Shown here: positions 30,624-39,725 of the stretch, one piece after another | Position numbering within the stretch: position 1 is the stretch's first letter | Layout of the letters: every line of letters starts with the position of its first letter | From: Ostreococcus mediterraneus | Lineage: Eukaryota; Chlorophyta; Mamiellophyceae; Mamiellales; Bathycoccaceae | Direction of reading: 5' to 3' | Length of the DNA stretch: 64,000 bases | NCBI GenBank assembly: GCA_012295225.1 | Contig: WMKK01000004.1 | Location: 809,725-873,724, forward strand | The notes under the pieces: model-generated | The model's input: only the letters and a program-made list of their open reading frames with translations | Told to the model about the DNA's origin: nothing | Database searches by the model: none | Position numbers and translations under genes: made by a program

Positions 30624-31664
30624 TTACACCATGTGCGCGGCGTCGACCGTGGTGGTGGCGTCGCTCGCGAGCGCCGCGTTGGCGGCGGTATACGGGGATG
30701 ATTTCGAAGACATGCCGCGTCGGGACGCTCGGATGCGAACGAACGCGACCCCGAGCGCCGAGGCGAGGACGGCGAATCCGACAACGCTACCGATCACTGG
30801 CGCCACGACAGACTCTAATTCGTTCGATTCGTGCTCGACTACTCGCACGGCTTCATGTGAGGCGTGCGAACGATCGTCAGGGTGACGCGTCGTCGTGCTG
30901 TCCACGTAAAATTTGGACGCGATGTCGTCATAGAAATGAAAGCCGCTCGCGCCAGTCGAGGCGGCTAAAAGACGGTTTGCGTAATCGGCATTCGGTCCGT
31001 CGCGCATTGCCCCGCGTAATACGCTCTGGCTTTCTGATATCATTCCGTTCACACGGTCGTACAACGCGAGTGCAGCGGCACGGCGCCCTTCGTCAGTGTC
31101 AGCCGCAAGCGCCAAATGTGCAGCCATCGAGGCGTCTCGCAGCGCGTTTGTCATCGCGTAAGACACGCGCGTATCATTCACGCCACTCATCGCGCTCGCG
31201 GTGACGTTTAAAATGCCATCGAATAACGTTGAGAATGATCTTCGACGGAACTCGGCGCTTTCAGTGTTTGTGTCGTTGAAAAACAGTTCGTACGCCCCGT
31301 CGAAATCTGTGGCGTTGAAACCTTGGAACACCAAACCCACATCTCTAAATGTGTCGTTTGATTGCATTTCGCGTAATATGGCGTCGACGTTCGCCGTCGT
31401 CAGCGACTCGGGTTGTCCTGCGGCGAGTAATTTCGCGCTCTGTATGAATCCAGCAAAGTTGCCGCCAAAAGAGTTGAAAGAATTCAATGGAGGCGCGGCG
31501 GCATCCGCGTCGGTTCGAGACGCCAAAAACAGCTTCGCCATGTCAAACAGTCCAAGTATCGGTTGCGTGTCGTGCTCAGCGTACACACCGGACGCGAGCG
31601 CGACTACGATTGTTGCAAAACATGCGCGCTTGACGTTACCCAGCGGCATTCTCGCATGCGTCAT
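30624..31664 (-). CDS. Single-pass type I membrane protein of unknown function
   Basis: 346 residues, ATG at 31664 (a second Met at residue 6). Seen: a signal peptide (ACFATIVVALASGVYA, cleavage near residue 24), an ectodomain with several N-glycosylation sequons (NDT, NAT, NDT, NVT), one membrane segment at about 282-305 (VVAPVIGSVVGFAVLASALG), and a short basic/Ser-rich cytosolic tail ending AAHMV. I see no known domain; the ectodomain is helical and poor in Cys. Likely a surface or endomembrane protein. Confidence 0.72.
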   Translation of the reverse strand: MTHARMPLGNVKRACFATIVVALASGVYAEHDTQPILGLFDMAKLFLASRTDADAAAPPLNSFNSFGGNFAGFIQSAKLLAAGQPESLTTANVDAILREMQSNDTFRDVGLVFQGFNATDFDGAYELFFNDTNTESAEFRRRSFSTLFDGILNVTASAMSGVNDTRVSYAMTNALRDASMAAHLALAADTDEGRRAAALALYDRVNGMISESQSVLRGAMRDGPNADYANRLLAASTGASGFHFYDDIASKFYVDSTTTRHPDDRSHASHEAVRVVEHESNELESVVAPVIGSVVGFAVLASALGVAFVRIRASRRGMSSKSSPYTAANAALASDATTTVDAAHMV

Positions 31665-31775
31665 GAAATGGGAGTCCGTCGCCGCGCCACCGCCGGCGAA
31701 TTGAAAAAATGGTTACAGAAATAAATAACAATGAATGATAGCGCACCACGACACACTTGTTCGCACGCCTACTAC

Positions 31776-32705
31776 TTAAGCTCGTCGCAATTTACGATGA
31801 ATAGATTCCTTTTCCGCACGCGTGAGCGCCGCGCCTTCGTTCGGCGCCAACGTTCGCGTGAGCGGCTTAATTGGCCACGCGCCCTCTGGCGACGCGAGCA
31901 CGTCGCACGTCGCCCCACGAATGGATTCCTTCTTCGGCCCACACGGACGAATGGATGTCAACGCGTCGTATGCCTCATCTAACGTTGAAAATTCATCTAA
32001 AAACCAATACATGTACGCAATCGCGACGCCAGGCGAACGGCCCATTCCCGCCGTACAATGACAATACACGACTTCTCCGCTCGAAAGCAACGCGTCCATC
32101 GCCGCCACAGCCTCTGGTAACCCCACGCGCAGAGAATCCGCATCGAAATCTGCAAAAGGATACCGCTCCAATCGCATCTTCCGCGACGCCACGTGCGCCT
32201 TGACCGAGGCAAAATCCACCTTCCAATACTCCATATCCTTGTCTTGTTGCGTATTAAACACGCACGTCACACCCTCCGCGTCCGCTAATCGATCTATATC
32301 GCTCGGTTTCGTCGGTTGTGTGCCAACGTATAAATTCGGGCGAATCTTATGATAATCTGTGTGTGCGTGTGTGTGCGTGTGTGTGCGCATGCGTCGTCAG
32401 TGTCGTCGCATGTATCTCAAAAATACGAAACGCGAACGCGCTCTAAAGAATATTCAACCATCGCGTCAAGCTCTCGAGGACGTACATAACCCGAGTTCGT
32501 GCTTGTACTCGTACGGCGTGGCGCTGTACGCAATCATTGCCGCGTTGTACGCGTCTTCGTCATTCGTCGCAGCCGCCGCAGCGCGCGTGCGCGCGCGTAT
32601 ACGAGGAGACAGAGGCGATGGCGGCGGCGCGGACGATGACGCGCGAACGCTAGAACGGGGCTGCGCGCGCGTCGACGCGCGCGTCGCGAGGTTGCTCGCA
32701 CGCAT
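31776..32705 (-). CDS. LSF2: Plastid phosphoglucan phosphatase, LSF2/SEX4 family, two exons
   Basis: Exons 32486-32705 and 31776-32356 give 266 residues. The 129-bp intron uses GTACGT...CACACAG; its 3' end is a CA/GT repeat that otherwise reads as a false HTHTHAHT N-terminus. Splicing yields PYEYKHELGLYYHKIRPNLYVG, matching the conserved start of plant LSF2 and SEX4. Exon 1 supplies a Ser/Arg/Ala-rich chloroplast transit peptide. The dual-specificity phosphatase core follows: NTQQDKDMEYW, the FADFDADSLR variable loop, the catalytic loop HCTAGMGRS (Cys174, Arg180), and RPCGPKKESIRGAT. There is no carbohydrate-binding CBM48, as in LSF2 and unlike SEX4. Known role: removing phosphate (C3 in LSF2) from starch so that amylases can degrade it. 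Confidence 0.9.
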
Positions 32706-32918
32706 ACGAGCGCGAGGTGTGGTCGTGATCCGCCCGCGCGGGCGGGTGCGGCAACGGGGTGGTGCGGGTACGCGGCGGCGTCGTGTGCGGTCGGCGTCGT
32801 GTGCGGTTGGCGGTTGACTGCGCGCGCGTCGTCTCGTCGTTTTGTTCGATTGATAATACAACTGGACACCATGTTCCGATGGAGTGATGTCGAGGGCGCT
32901 AAATTGAATGTGAACAAG

Positions 32919-34824
32919 CTAGAATTTGAAGCGCTTGGCGTCGCTGTCTTTTTTCTTGTCGGACGCTTTTCTCTTTTGAGCGCGCGCGTGTTCGGCGACC
33001 ATGTCAGAAAAGTCTTCAGGGGCTTGGGCTGCTTTCTTCGCCGCAACGGTTTGTTCGTACGCGGCACGAATGGCGCCTTCATCATCGAGCGCGCCGTCTT
33101 CCAAAGCGTCGGCGTCGAGAGTGACTTCGACGCCACCGGCGCGAGTCTTTCGCTTTTTGCCATCGGCTTCGGACGGCACGACGTACGTGTGCGACGAGCC
33201 GACGATTTGGTCGGCGCCGACCGAAGCCTCTTGCGTGGGCAACACTGTATACAAAGTCTTCGGACCATCGGACTTTTTGCGCAAGTCCAACACATCTGGG
33301 GTTTCAGTACCCGCCGGGAGCGTAGATTCGATACCATCTTGTTCCTCTTCTTCGTCCACGGCGTCGTCTTCGGCGCCTTCGTCCACGGCTTCTTCCTCTT
33401 CTTCGCTCTCTTCTTCCTCTTCATAATCGTCATCGATTTCGCCAAATCGTTTGGTTTTATCTACTGGTACGTCGTATGGCGTCATGTTGTCGCTCGCTTT
33501 GGACTTGGTGCTGCCAAACACGTCGCCGTAAATGGGAACGCCGTTTTCATCCACTGGCGGTTTACCCCAGCCACCCGGGTGGTATCCAAACTGCGCGCCG
33601 CTAGGAATTGGTGCTGACAGTCCAGGAACTCGCAAGTGCGGGTAACTCGGCGGTGGGCCGTAGCGTTGCATATTGATCAACCACGGTGGCGGGCCGCCAT
33701 CAGTCATGCCAAGCGCAGCTTTGAGTTCTTCGCTCAACTTGCCCGGCTTACGCCCGACGTGCACTTCGTACTCTTTACCTTCAAAGTATAAATCTCCAGT
33801 CTTGGACATCTTCGGTTTGGTCTGATACACAAAGAATGCGTCGTGGAGAATCTGATAATCTATGTCCATTCGTCCCATGCGCGCCGTCTTCGTGTCCTTG
33901 GTTTTTTGCTTTAAAGACTTGGAATCTTCTTTTTCCGCGTAGTGGTCGCGAATCTTCTGAATTCCCGTGGCTCGAATAAACTCAGGCAACTCCCACGGCG
34001 GCTTTTCAATCCCACGCTTGCCCTGTAAGAACGCGCGCTTCTGGCTCCAGTGTCTAGGAACAGGAACGGTGTTACGATGCGCCTTTAAAAAGACCAACAA
34101 CTTTGGGTCGCTCGCGCTCGAATCCCAAACCTCGACGACTTCAGGTTTCGCGCAGTGTTGCTTCAACTCAGCCACCTTCATCCGACGAAGCTCCTTCTTC
34201 TTCTTATTGGACAACTCCACTTCGTCCCCGTCGTTCTCTACATCACCACCACGGTTGGCATCCCCACCACCGCGCGCATTATCGTCGGCGGCGTTGGCTC
34301 CCGCCGCCGAGCCGCCGCCCGCCGCCGCCCCGTCACCCTCGCTCGTCTCCCCTTCATCATACGTCCGCCCCTTATTCTTGAACGCCTCAAATATATCCTT
34401 GAATGAATCATACACGCCATCATCCTCGTCTCCATCGCGTCCTTCCGCAGCTTTCGCGGTGGCGATTTCTAATTCCAACGGCGCCGCGACGTACTCGATC
34501 TCCACGTCTTCATCCTCGTCGTCGTATGCCACCACACCCGCGGACGCTTTCACCTGTACACACACACACGCGCGCACGAGACACGATCCTTTGTCAGTAC
34601 GCATGAGATGCAACGTAGTCGTCGTCATCATCGACGACGACGACGACCGCGAAAAGGATGCACGAAACACGTTAGGTTCCCACGCAAGCCACGCATTCTA
34701 TCGACGACACCGCGCCGCACGCGACGCCAACGCGCGCACACACACGCACCTGTGGTTCCTCACTCGCATTCGCGCGCGCTTTCGCCGCTTTGCGCTTCGC
34801 GTGACGCTTCGCGGCGACGCCCAT
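32919..34824 (-). CDS. SF3B2: Splicing factor 3B subunit 2 (SF3B2 / SAP145), two exons
   Basis: Exon 1 (34750-34824) encodes 25 residues, MGVAAKRHAKRKAAKARANA and five more. Exon 2 (32919-34553) encodes 544. The 196-bp intron has CAG|GTGCGT and TGTACAG borders, phase 0. The protein (569 residues, shorter than the ~870 of human) has the acidic DVEIEYV segment, a Lys-rich stretch, the DUF382 core (about 150-275: LPEFIRATGIQKIRDHYAEKE, GRMDIDYQILHDAFF) and the PSP proline-rich domain (about 285-345: PPPWLINMQRYGPPPSYP). A long Glu run follows. SF3B2 is part of the U2 snRNP SF3b complex that anchors U2 at the branch site. Its start codon is only 63 bp from that of the divergent gene on the plus strand. 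Confidence 0.92.
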
Positions 34825-34837
34825 GGCGATGCAGCGA

Positions 34838-34853
34838 TTTGACGCGCGTCAAA
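34838..34853. promoter_or_regulatory. Perfect 16-bp palindrome in a 63-bp divergent promoter
   Basis: TTTGACGCGCGTCAAA is self-complementary and sits between the SF3B2 ATG (14 bp away) and the ATG of the 476-residue gene (35 bp away). Half sites resemble both the E2F core (TTTSGCGC) and the WRKY W-box core (TTGAC). Being symmetric, it could act in both directions. Confidence 0.55.
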
Positions 34854-34887
34854 TAGTGACGACGCCGTGTCGTTGCGCGGGCTGTCC

Positions 34888-36318
34888 ATGTCCTCGCCCA
34901 CCGTCGGCGCGGGAGGCGAGGGCGCGAGAGGCGAGGACGCGTTCATCGACGTCGGTTCGCGGCGACAGCGCGCGCGCGAGGCGTCGTTGGAGGCGTGTGA
35001 GCGCGCATTTGCGTGCGAAGATTACGCGTCATGTTCGGTACTCTGTGAGGAGCTTTACCGCACCGCCGCGCTCGACGACGACGATGCCGACGACACAAAC
35101 GACGCAAACGACGCAAACGACGAGAATGAGGCGTCTACGAGCGGAGCGCGACGAGGCGCGGCGTCGACGACGTCGGCTCACGGTGATGGAGTATCAAAAG
35201 TCAAACCGACGATAGCTCAGCGGGACGACACCGATACCGACGACGGGACGACAACGACGTCAAGGTTTATGCGCGAATTATACGAAAACATTGATCATCC
35301 TCGCATTCGCGGAGCGTTACGGCGGATGTTCCGCGCTGAAGAGTACGTGGGCAAAATGCCATTGGAATGTCTGTTCGACGCCGACGCCGCCGACGTCGCC
35401 GCGGCGTGGGCGCGCGTTTCGGGCGCGCCTCGACGGCGTCGCCGCGTCATGGCGCGCGCGACGATGATATGGATACAGTGTGTGTTTAAATCTTCGTCGT
35501 TGACGTCGTATGAGAATGATCAGAAAAGACTCGCGGGTGGAGTTGACGTCATCGAAGACGGCGCGTGGGGACCAGAGGCGCGGTGCTGCTGGTGCAAGTT
35601 GAAATGGGAACAACGGGACGGCGAGACCGAGGCCATCGAGCGCGTGATTTGCGACACGTTTGAGTACGTGACGAAGCATGATATATTAGGAGAGTTGGCC
35701 GCGCGCGATGATGTCGACGACGAGGACGCGTTGGACGCGTGGCGAGACGCGCTCGGGAAAATGGCGTGGCTGTACGCGAGCCAAATCGTCGCCGAGGAAC
35801 GGGACGATGCGATAGAAGCCAGACGATGGCTGGAGGAATACCGCGACGTTTTAGATGAAGAAATCGTATCGGTGACGCATTCGTGGATCGATAACGCCAA
35901 TTGCAAGGTGGAAAAGTATCGTTTTGAAGCGACGCGCGACGACGATACCGGCCACGTTTCGGTGCGAAACATCCGCGTAGACGACGACAAAGACGCAGAC
36001 GCAGACGCAGACGCAGACAAAAACAAGCACAAAGTAGGCGGCACCAATGGCACCAGTGACCGCACCGACGCCACCACCACTACGGACGCCACCACCACCA
36101 CGGACGCCATCGCCACCCGTCAAAGCGTCTCGGCGCGCCTTCCGCGCCTCGCCCGCGACGTCCTCGCCGACCCATTCGGTGACGTCGCCTTACGCACCTA
36201 CGCCTCCGCCGCCGTCGCCGCCGTCGTTGCATACTCTGTCGTCATCGAAATCACCCACGCGTTCACCGCCTGGCGTCGCCGTACGACGACGACATCATCA
36301 TCGATATCGCGGCGTTGA
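34888..36318 (+). CDS. Tail-anchored protein of unknown function
   Basis: 476 residues from the ATG at 34888. The N-terminal half is helical with a possible TPR-like start ([20 protein letters not shown]). A central helical region ([37 protein letters not shown]) is followed by an Asp/Thr-rich linker partly made of GCAGAC and ACCACC repeats. Near the C-terminus is one hydrophobic segment (about 440-460, [19 protein letters not shown]) and a basic tail, so the protein is probably tail-anchored with its bulk in the cytosol. The layout (helical repeat domain plus C-terminal anchor) recalls PEX26/APEM9-type peroxisome proteins, but no motif proves it. I do not recognise the family. Confidence 0.68.
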   Translation: MSSPTVGAGGEGARGEDAFIDVGSRRQRAREASLEACERAFACEDYASCSVLCEELYRTAALDDDDADDTNDANDANDENEASTSGARRGAASTTSAHGDGVSKVKPTIAQRDDTDTDDGTTTTSRFMRELYENIDHPRIRGALRRMFRAEEYVGKMPLECLFDADAADVAAAWARVSGAPRRRRRVMARATMIWIQCVFKSSSLTSYENDQKRLAGGVDVIEDGAWGPEARCCWCKLKWEQRDGETEAIERVICDTFEYVTKHDILGELAARDDVDDEDALDAWRDALGKMAWLYASQIVAEERDDAIEARRWLEEYRDVLDEEIVSVTHSWIDNANCKVEKYRFEATRDDDTGHVSVRNIRVDDDKDADADADADKNKHKVGGTNGTSDRTDATTTTDATTTTDAIATRQSVSARLPRLARDVLADPFGDVALRTYASAAVAAVVAYSVVIEITHAFTAWRRRTTTTSSSISRR

Positions 36319-36431
36319 CGTACTAGTAATACACCAACCTCCGTGTGATAATCATACTCATGTCTTCATTCGTCGACGCGATTGTATTCATCGCGCGTCG
36401 AGCGTCAACGCGAAGACACGCAACATTTGGG

Positions 36432-36439
36432 TATATAAA
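36432..36439 (+). promoter_or_regulatory. TATA box of dapF
   Basis: TATATAAA inside GGGTATATAAAT, a strong TATA consensus. It is only 19 bp upstream of the first in-frame ATG (36458), so transcription may start at or after that ATG. Confidence 0.55.
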
Positions 36440-36457
36440 TCCATCGATCCAATCACG

Positions 36458-37447
36458 ATGATGTCCTCCTCCTTGTCGTCGTCCTCCTTGTCGATCGCCA
36501 TGGTTCGGTGCCGCCGCCAAAGACCACATCGATCACCATCGGTTGGCGTTCGCGCGTCGCTGGACAACGCTCCGATCGAGTTTAAGAAATACCAAGGGTT
36601 AGGAAACGATTTCATCTTGATCGATAACCGCGACCGGGCGACGATGAAGCTGAGCGCGAAACGCGCGAGCGAGCTGTGCGATCGCAACTTTGGCATTGGC
36701 GCGGATGGGGTGATCTTCGCCATGCCGCCGGCGCAAAGCGGGGAAGATTACGCGATGCGGATGTATAACTCAGATGGTACCGAACCTGAGATGTGTGGGA
36801 ATGGTATACGATGTTTGGCGAGATTTGTGAGCGATTGTGATGGATTACCGCCCAAGGCGTATAAAGTCGGGACGCTCGCCGGGTTGATTCAACCGGAACT
36901 GCGCGCGGATGGACAAGTGGCGGTGGATATGGGTGAGCCTATTTTTGAGCCGAGTCAGGTGCCGACGACGATACCTGCGACGCGAGATGGTAAGGTGGTG
37001 CGAGGGGAGGTGCCTGTTGATGGTGAAACGTGGCTCGTGACGGCGGTGTCCATGGGTAATCCGCACTGCGTGACGTTTGGTCGATTCAACGAGTGCGACG
37101 AAGGCGGACTCAATCTCGATACTTTCCCGCTCTCCACGTTCGGGCCCAAGCTCGAGTCTCACGCCGCGTTTCCGCGCAAGTGCAACGTCGAGTTTACCGA
37201 GGTGAAGAGTCGAAACTATGTCAAGATGAATGTATGGGAACGCGGCGCCGGGGCGACGCTCGCGTGCGGCACCGGAGCGTGCGCCACCGTCGTCGCCGGT
37301 GTCTTAGAAGGTCGCATCGATCGCAAGTGCACGGTGGAACTTCCTGGTGGACCTTTAGAAATTGAATGGCGCGAAAGCGATAACCGCGTCATCATGACTG
37401 GTCCGGCTGAGTACGTCTTTAGCGGCGCCGTGAACCCGCGATGTTAA
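36458..37447 (+). CDS. dapF: Diaminopimelate epimerase (plastid lysine synthesis)
   Basis: Up to 329 residues from ATG 36458 (next ATG 36461; a third at 36500 starts [19 protein letters not shown], itself a good transit peptide). DapF interconverts LL- and meso-diaminopimelate, the last step before DAP decarboxylase in plant-type lysine synthesis. Seen: [14 protein letters not shown], the first catalytic Cys in EMCGNGIRC (Cys113), NPHCVTF, and the second catalytic Cys in ACGTGACA (Cys270), with the full two-fold alpha/beta barrel layout. The open frame extends far upstream into the preceding gene; that part is not real. Expected location: chloroplast stroma. Confidence 0.95.
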   Translation: MMSSSLSSSSLSIAMVRCRRQRPHRSPSVGVRASLDNAPIEFKKYQGLGNDFILIDNRDRATMKLSAKRASELCDRNFGIGADGVIFAMPPAQSGEDYAMRMYNSDGTEPEMCGNGIRCLARFVSDCDGLPPKAYKVGTLAGLIQPELRADGQVAVDMGEPIFEPSQVPTTIPATRDGKVVRGEVPVDGETWLVTAVSMGNPHCVTFGRFNECDEGGLNLDTFPLSTFGPKLESHAAFPRKCNVEFTEVKSRNYVKMNVWERGAGATLACGTGACATVVAGVLEGRIDRKCTVELPGGPLEIEWRESDNRVIMTGPAEYVFSGAVNPRC

Positions 37448-37528
37448 AACGACTCTCTCAAGAGTCTTGTTTTTTGTAACACAACAACACTTCAACACGC
37501 ACTTGAACGCACGCGCGCGCGTCATACG

Positions 37529-38098
37529 ATGACGCCACACACCGCGATGCGCACGTGCGCATGCGCGAGTACGAGCGCGTGCGTTCGACGCCCCACGCGC
37601 CGAACGAAGACGACGACGACGAGAGCGTCGAGCGACGACAAGTCAGACGAGTCCGACTGTCCCGAGTGGGCAAAAGACTTGCGCTACGACGAAGCGACGG
37701 ATGAAATCTACGACGGCGACGGCAAGCCACTGGGGCAGCTGAATGAATACGGCGCTACGCGCTTCGATGTCGCCGTGCGCGCGATTCGCGGCGAGTACGA
37801 CGTGCCGAGTAGCGAAAACGACATCGGAGAGATTTACGAAACCATCACGCAGTTTCCTACCAAGCACGTCTACCAAGTCGCCGTGCGCAAAGAAGACGCC
37901 GATGATGAGGCGTTTGTAGATGAAATCGTGCGTGCGGTGTGTGGGAACGCTTTAAAGGCGGAGTCTGTTGAGGTGAAGCCGCGCGGAACAAAGTACGCTT
38001 CGATTTGGTGCACGACGTGGATACATAGCGCGCGAGACGTCACAGAGGCCACTGAACGCGTACGAGCGGTTGGTGACAAGGTGAAGTTTGTATTTTAG
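37529..38098 (+). CDS. Plastid DUF493 (YbeD-like) protein
   Basis: 189 residues, ATG at 37529. A Cys/Thr/Arg-rich transit-like N-terminus (about 1-33) leads into an acidic linker with CPEWAKDLRYDEATDEIY, then a C-terminal ferredoxin-like DUF493 domain (about 105-189: ITQFPTKHVYQVAVRKED, VEVKPRGTKYASIWCTTWIH, ending VKFVF). Bacterial YbeD-type proteins bind lipoyl-synthesis or other partners with an unknown core role; plant members are predicted plastid. It is 81 bp downstream of dapF on the same strand and ends 49 bp from the convergent splicing-factor gene. Confidence 0.8.
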   Translation: MTPHTAMRTCACASTSACVRRPTRRTKTTTTRASSDDKSDESDCPEWAKDLRYDEATDEIYDGDGKPLGQLNEYGATRFDVAVRAIRGEYDVPSSENDIGEIYETITQFPTKHVYQVAVRKEDADDEAFVDEIVRAVCGNALKAESVEVKPRGTKYASIWCTTWIHSARDVTEATERVRAVGDKVKFVF

Positions 38099-38147
38099 TG
38101 TCTTGCTAGATGCGATTGATTTCATTATTTATCTTGGAGCTATTCTT

Positions 38148-39506
38148 CTATTCTTGTTCTTGTTCTTCTCGCGCGCCGTCATCTTCCGAAGCGTCTGAGG
38201 CGTTGTCGTCATCCGAAGCATCTGCGTCGACGCCACCCGCGAGCTCTGCAGCATACGCGTCTAATCTAGCCTTTTGCGCAGCTTCAGATTCTTCTTCTTT
38301 ACCCAACTTTGTGCGGCCGTCCCAGAGCGACGCTTCGATTTGCCGGCCAGCGAACCATCGGCCGTTCCATTCGCGCAGACACGACTCGGCGCCTTCAGGC
38401 GATTTGAAACGCAAAGTCATGACGCCATCCTTCGTCGTCGTGTACGTCTTGATGCTCAACACATGCCCACACTTTTGTGCTTCCTCCATGACGTCCTCCT
38501 CGAGTTCTTTACGTAAATTCACATCGGCATACATTTCCTCCAACGTAAACATGTGCTTCAACACGACGATGACCTTTTTCAAATCGACGACGTCGTCAAA
38601 TCCGTCCCATCCCAACGCCGCAGCCTCTTGCCTCTTTAGTATAACCGCCGCACGCTTACGCTCTTCTTTCGTCAATTTCTTTGGTTTAGCCACTCCGGGT
38701 GCATCGGCGTCGCTGGCAGCCATTTTCTCTTCCTTCTTGTCTGACTGTTTCATCTCAAATTTCGCCGCCGAGACAGTCATCTTCGTCGACGCATCACCCG
38801 CGCGCAACTCGGACTGATCGAGCAGCGTAATCGCCAAATCCACGCTCGGACCCTTTAAAAACACAACCAACGCATCACCTTTGACTTGACCGTCGTCATC
38901 GCGATACACTTTCACTCTCGACGAACCGTCGCGAGCGTCGACTTTAATCACCCCGCACTTCTTAAACGTCTCCGCAATTTCCTCCTCCGTCACATCGCGC
39001 GGTAACCCAGTGATGTACACTGACGTATTCTTATTACTCAATGTCTTTACCGATTCATCTCGAGAGACTTTCGCGCGCTTCGCTTTCGCTCGAGCCCGTT
39101 CCAACGCCACCTCTCGCTTTCTCGCGTCTCGCTCATCCTCCGTCTCCATCGCCTTTGCCTCGGCGTTAATCGCATCAAACACCTCCGCCGCGCGTTGCAC
39201 CTCCCGTGCATCGTCATCATTCGCGCTATACGTCATCACACTCTCGTCATACGACACTGACGCCGCGACTGACGCGGCTTGACCTCGAGAATCCTCCACG
39301 AAACGTTCCAACAACGCATCCCAGACGTACGGCGTGCCGTCGTCATCCACGAAACTCTCGCGCCGTGCGACGTCGGCGACATCCGCGCCGTCGCCGTCGC
39401 ACGCCGCCGCGAGCTCCGCCTGGAACGCCGCGAACTCGTCATCCATCCCGTCGTCGTCGTCGTCGTCGATGTCGCGAAGTGGCGACAGAGCTCGCCGATG
39501 CATCAT
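38148..39506 (-). CDS. TAT-SF1 / CUS2-like U2 snRNP factor (RRM plus UHM)
   Basis: 452 residues. ATG at 39506 or 39503 (two Met in a row); the frame above starts at TTG and is Arg-rich non-coding. Seen: an acidic N-terminus with FVDDDGTPYVWDALLERF (as in TAT-SF1), a first RRM at about 161-250 (TSVYITGLPRDVTEEEI), and a second RRM-like domain at about 308-400 ending NGRWFAGRQIEASLWDG. The R-W-F of this loop is the signature of a UHM, which binds ULM peptides in SF3B1. The tail is Glu/Asp-rich. Known family role: remodelling and quality control of U2 snRNA before SF3b engagement. SF3B2 lies 3.3 kb away. Confidence 0.9.
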   Translation of the reverse strand: MMHRRALSPLRDIDDDDDDGMDDEFAAFQAELAAACDGDGADVADVARRESFVDDDGTPYVWDALLERFVEDSRGQAASVAASVSYDESVMTYSANDDDAREVQRAAEVFDAINAEAKAMETEDERDARKREVALERARAKAKRAKVSRDESVKTLSNKNTSVYITGLPRDVTEEEIAETFKKCGVIKVDARDGSSRVKVYRDDDGQVKGDALVVFLKGPSVDLAITLLDQSELRAGDASTKMTVSAAKFEMKQSDKKEEKMAASDADAPGVAKPKKLTKEERKRAAVILKRQEAAALGWDGFDDVVDLKKVIVVLKHMFTLEEMYADVNLRKELEEDVMEEAQKCGHVLSIKTYTTTKDGVMTLRFKSPEGAESCLREWNGRWFAGRQIEASLWDGRTKLGKEEESEAAQKARLDAYAAELAGGVDADASDDDNASDASEDDGAREEQEQE

Positions 39507-39725
39507 CGCGACGACGGCGGGCTCGACGTCGGCGGCGACGCCGCGCACGCCGCGCACGCCGCCGCCGCGATCGTCTCTCCGCTCGTGATCGATTGGTCGA
39601 GCGGCGCGGCGGCGGCGACGGCGGTGACGGCGACGGCGACGCTCGGTGCGCACGCGAACCGACAGCGGTCGAAGCCGTCCACGCCGTCGCGTCGGTCGAT
39701 CGATCACGGCGGGTCGGCGTCGTCG

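Noticed and set aside
32351-32397. GTGTGC repeat as a regulatory microsatellite of its own
   Set aside because: Mostly explained as the pyrimidine/CA-rich 3' part of the LSF2 intron.
35205-35230. A-box-like TAGCTCAGCGG that might mark a tRNA gene
   Set aside because: It lies inside a solid reading frame, and no B box (GGTTCGANTCC) or cloverleaf follows within 80 bp.
39279-39725. 149-residue N-terminal extension of the kinase
   Set aside because: Overlaps the start of the divergent TAT-SF1-like gene and is low complexity.
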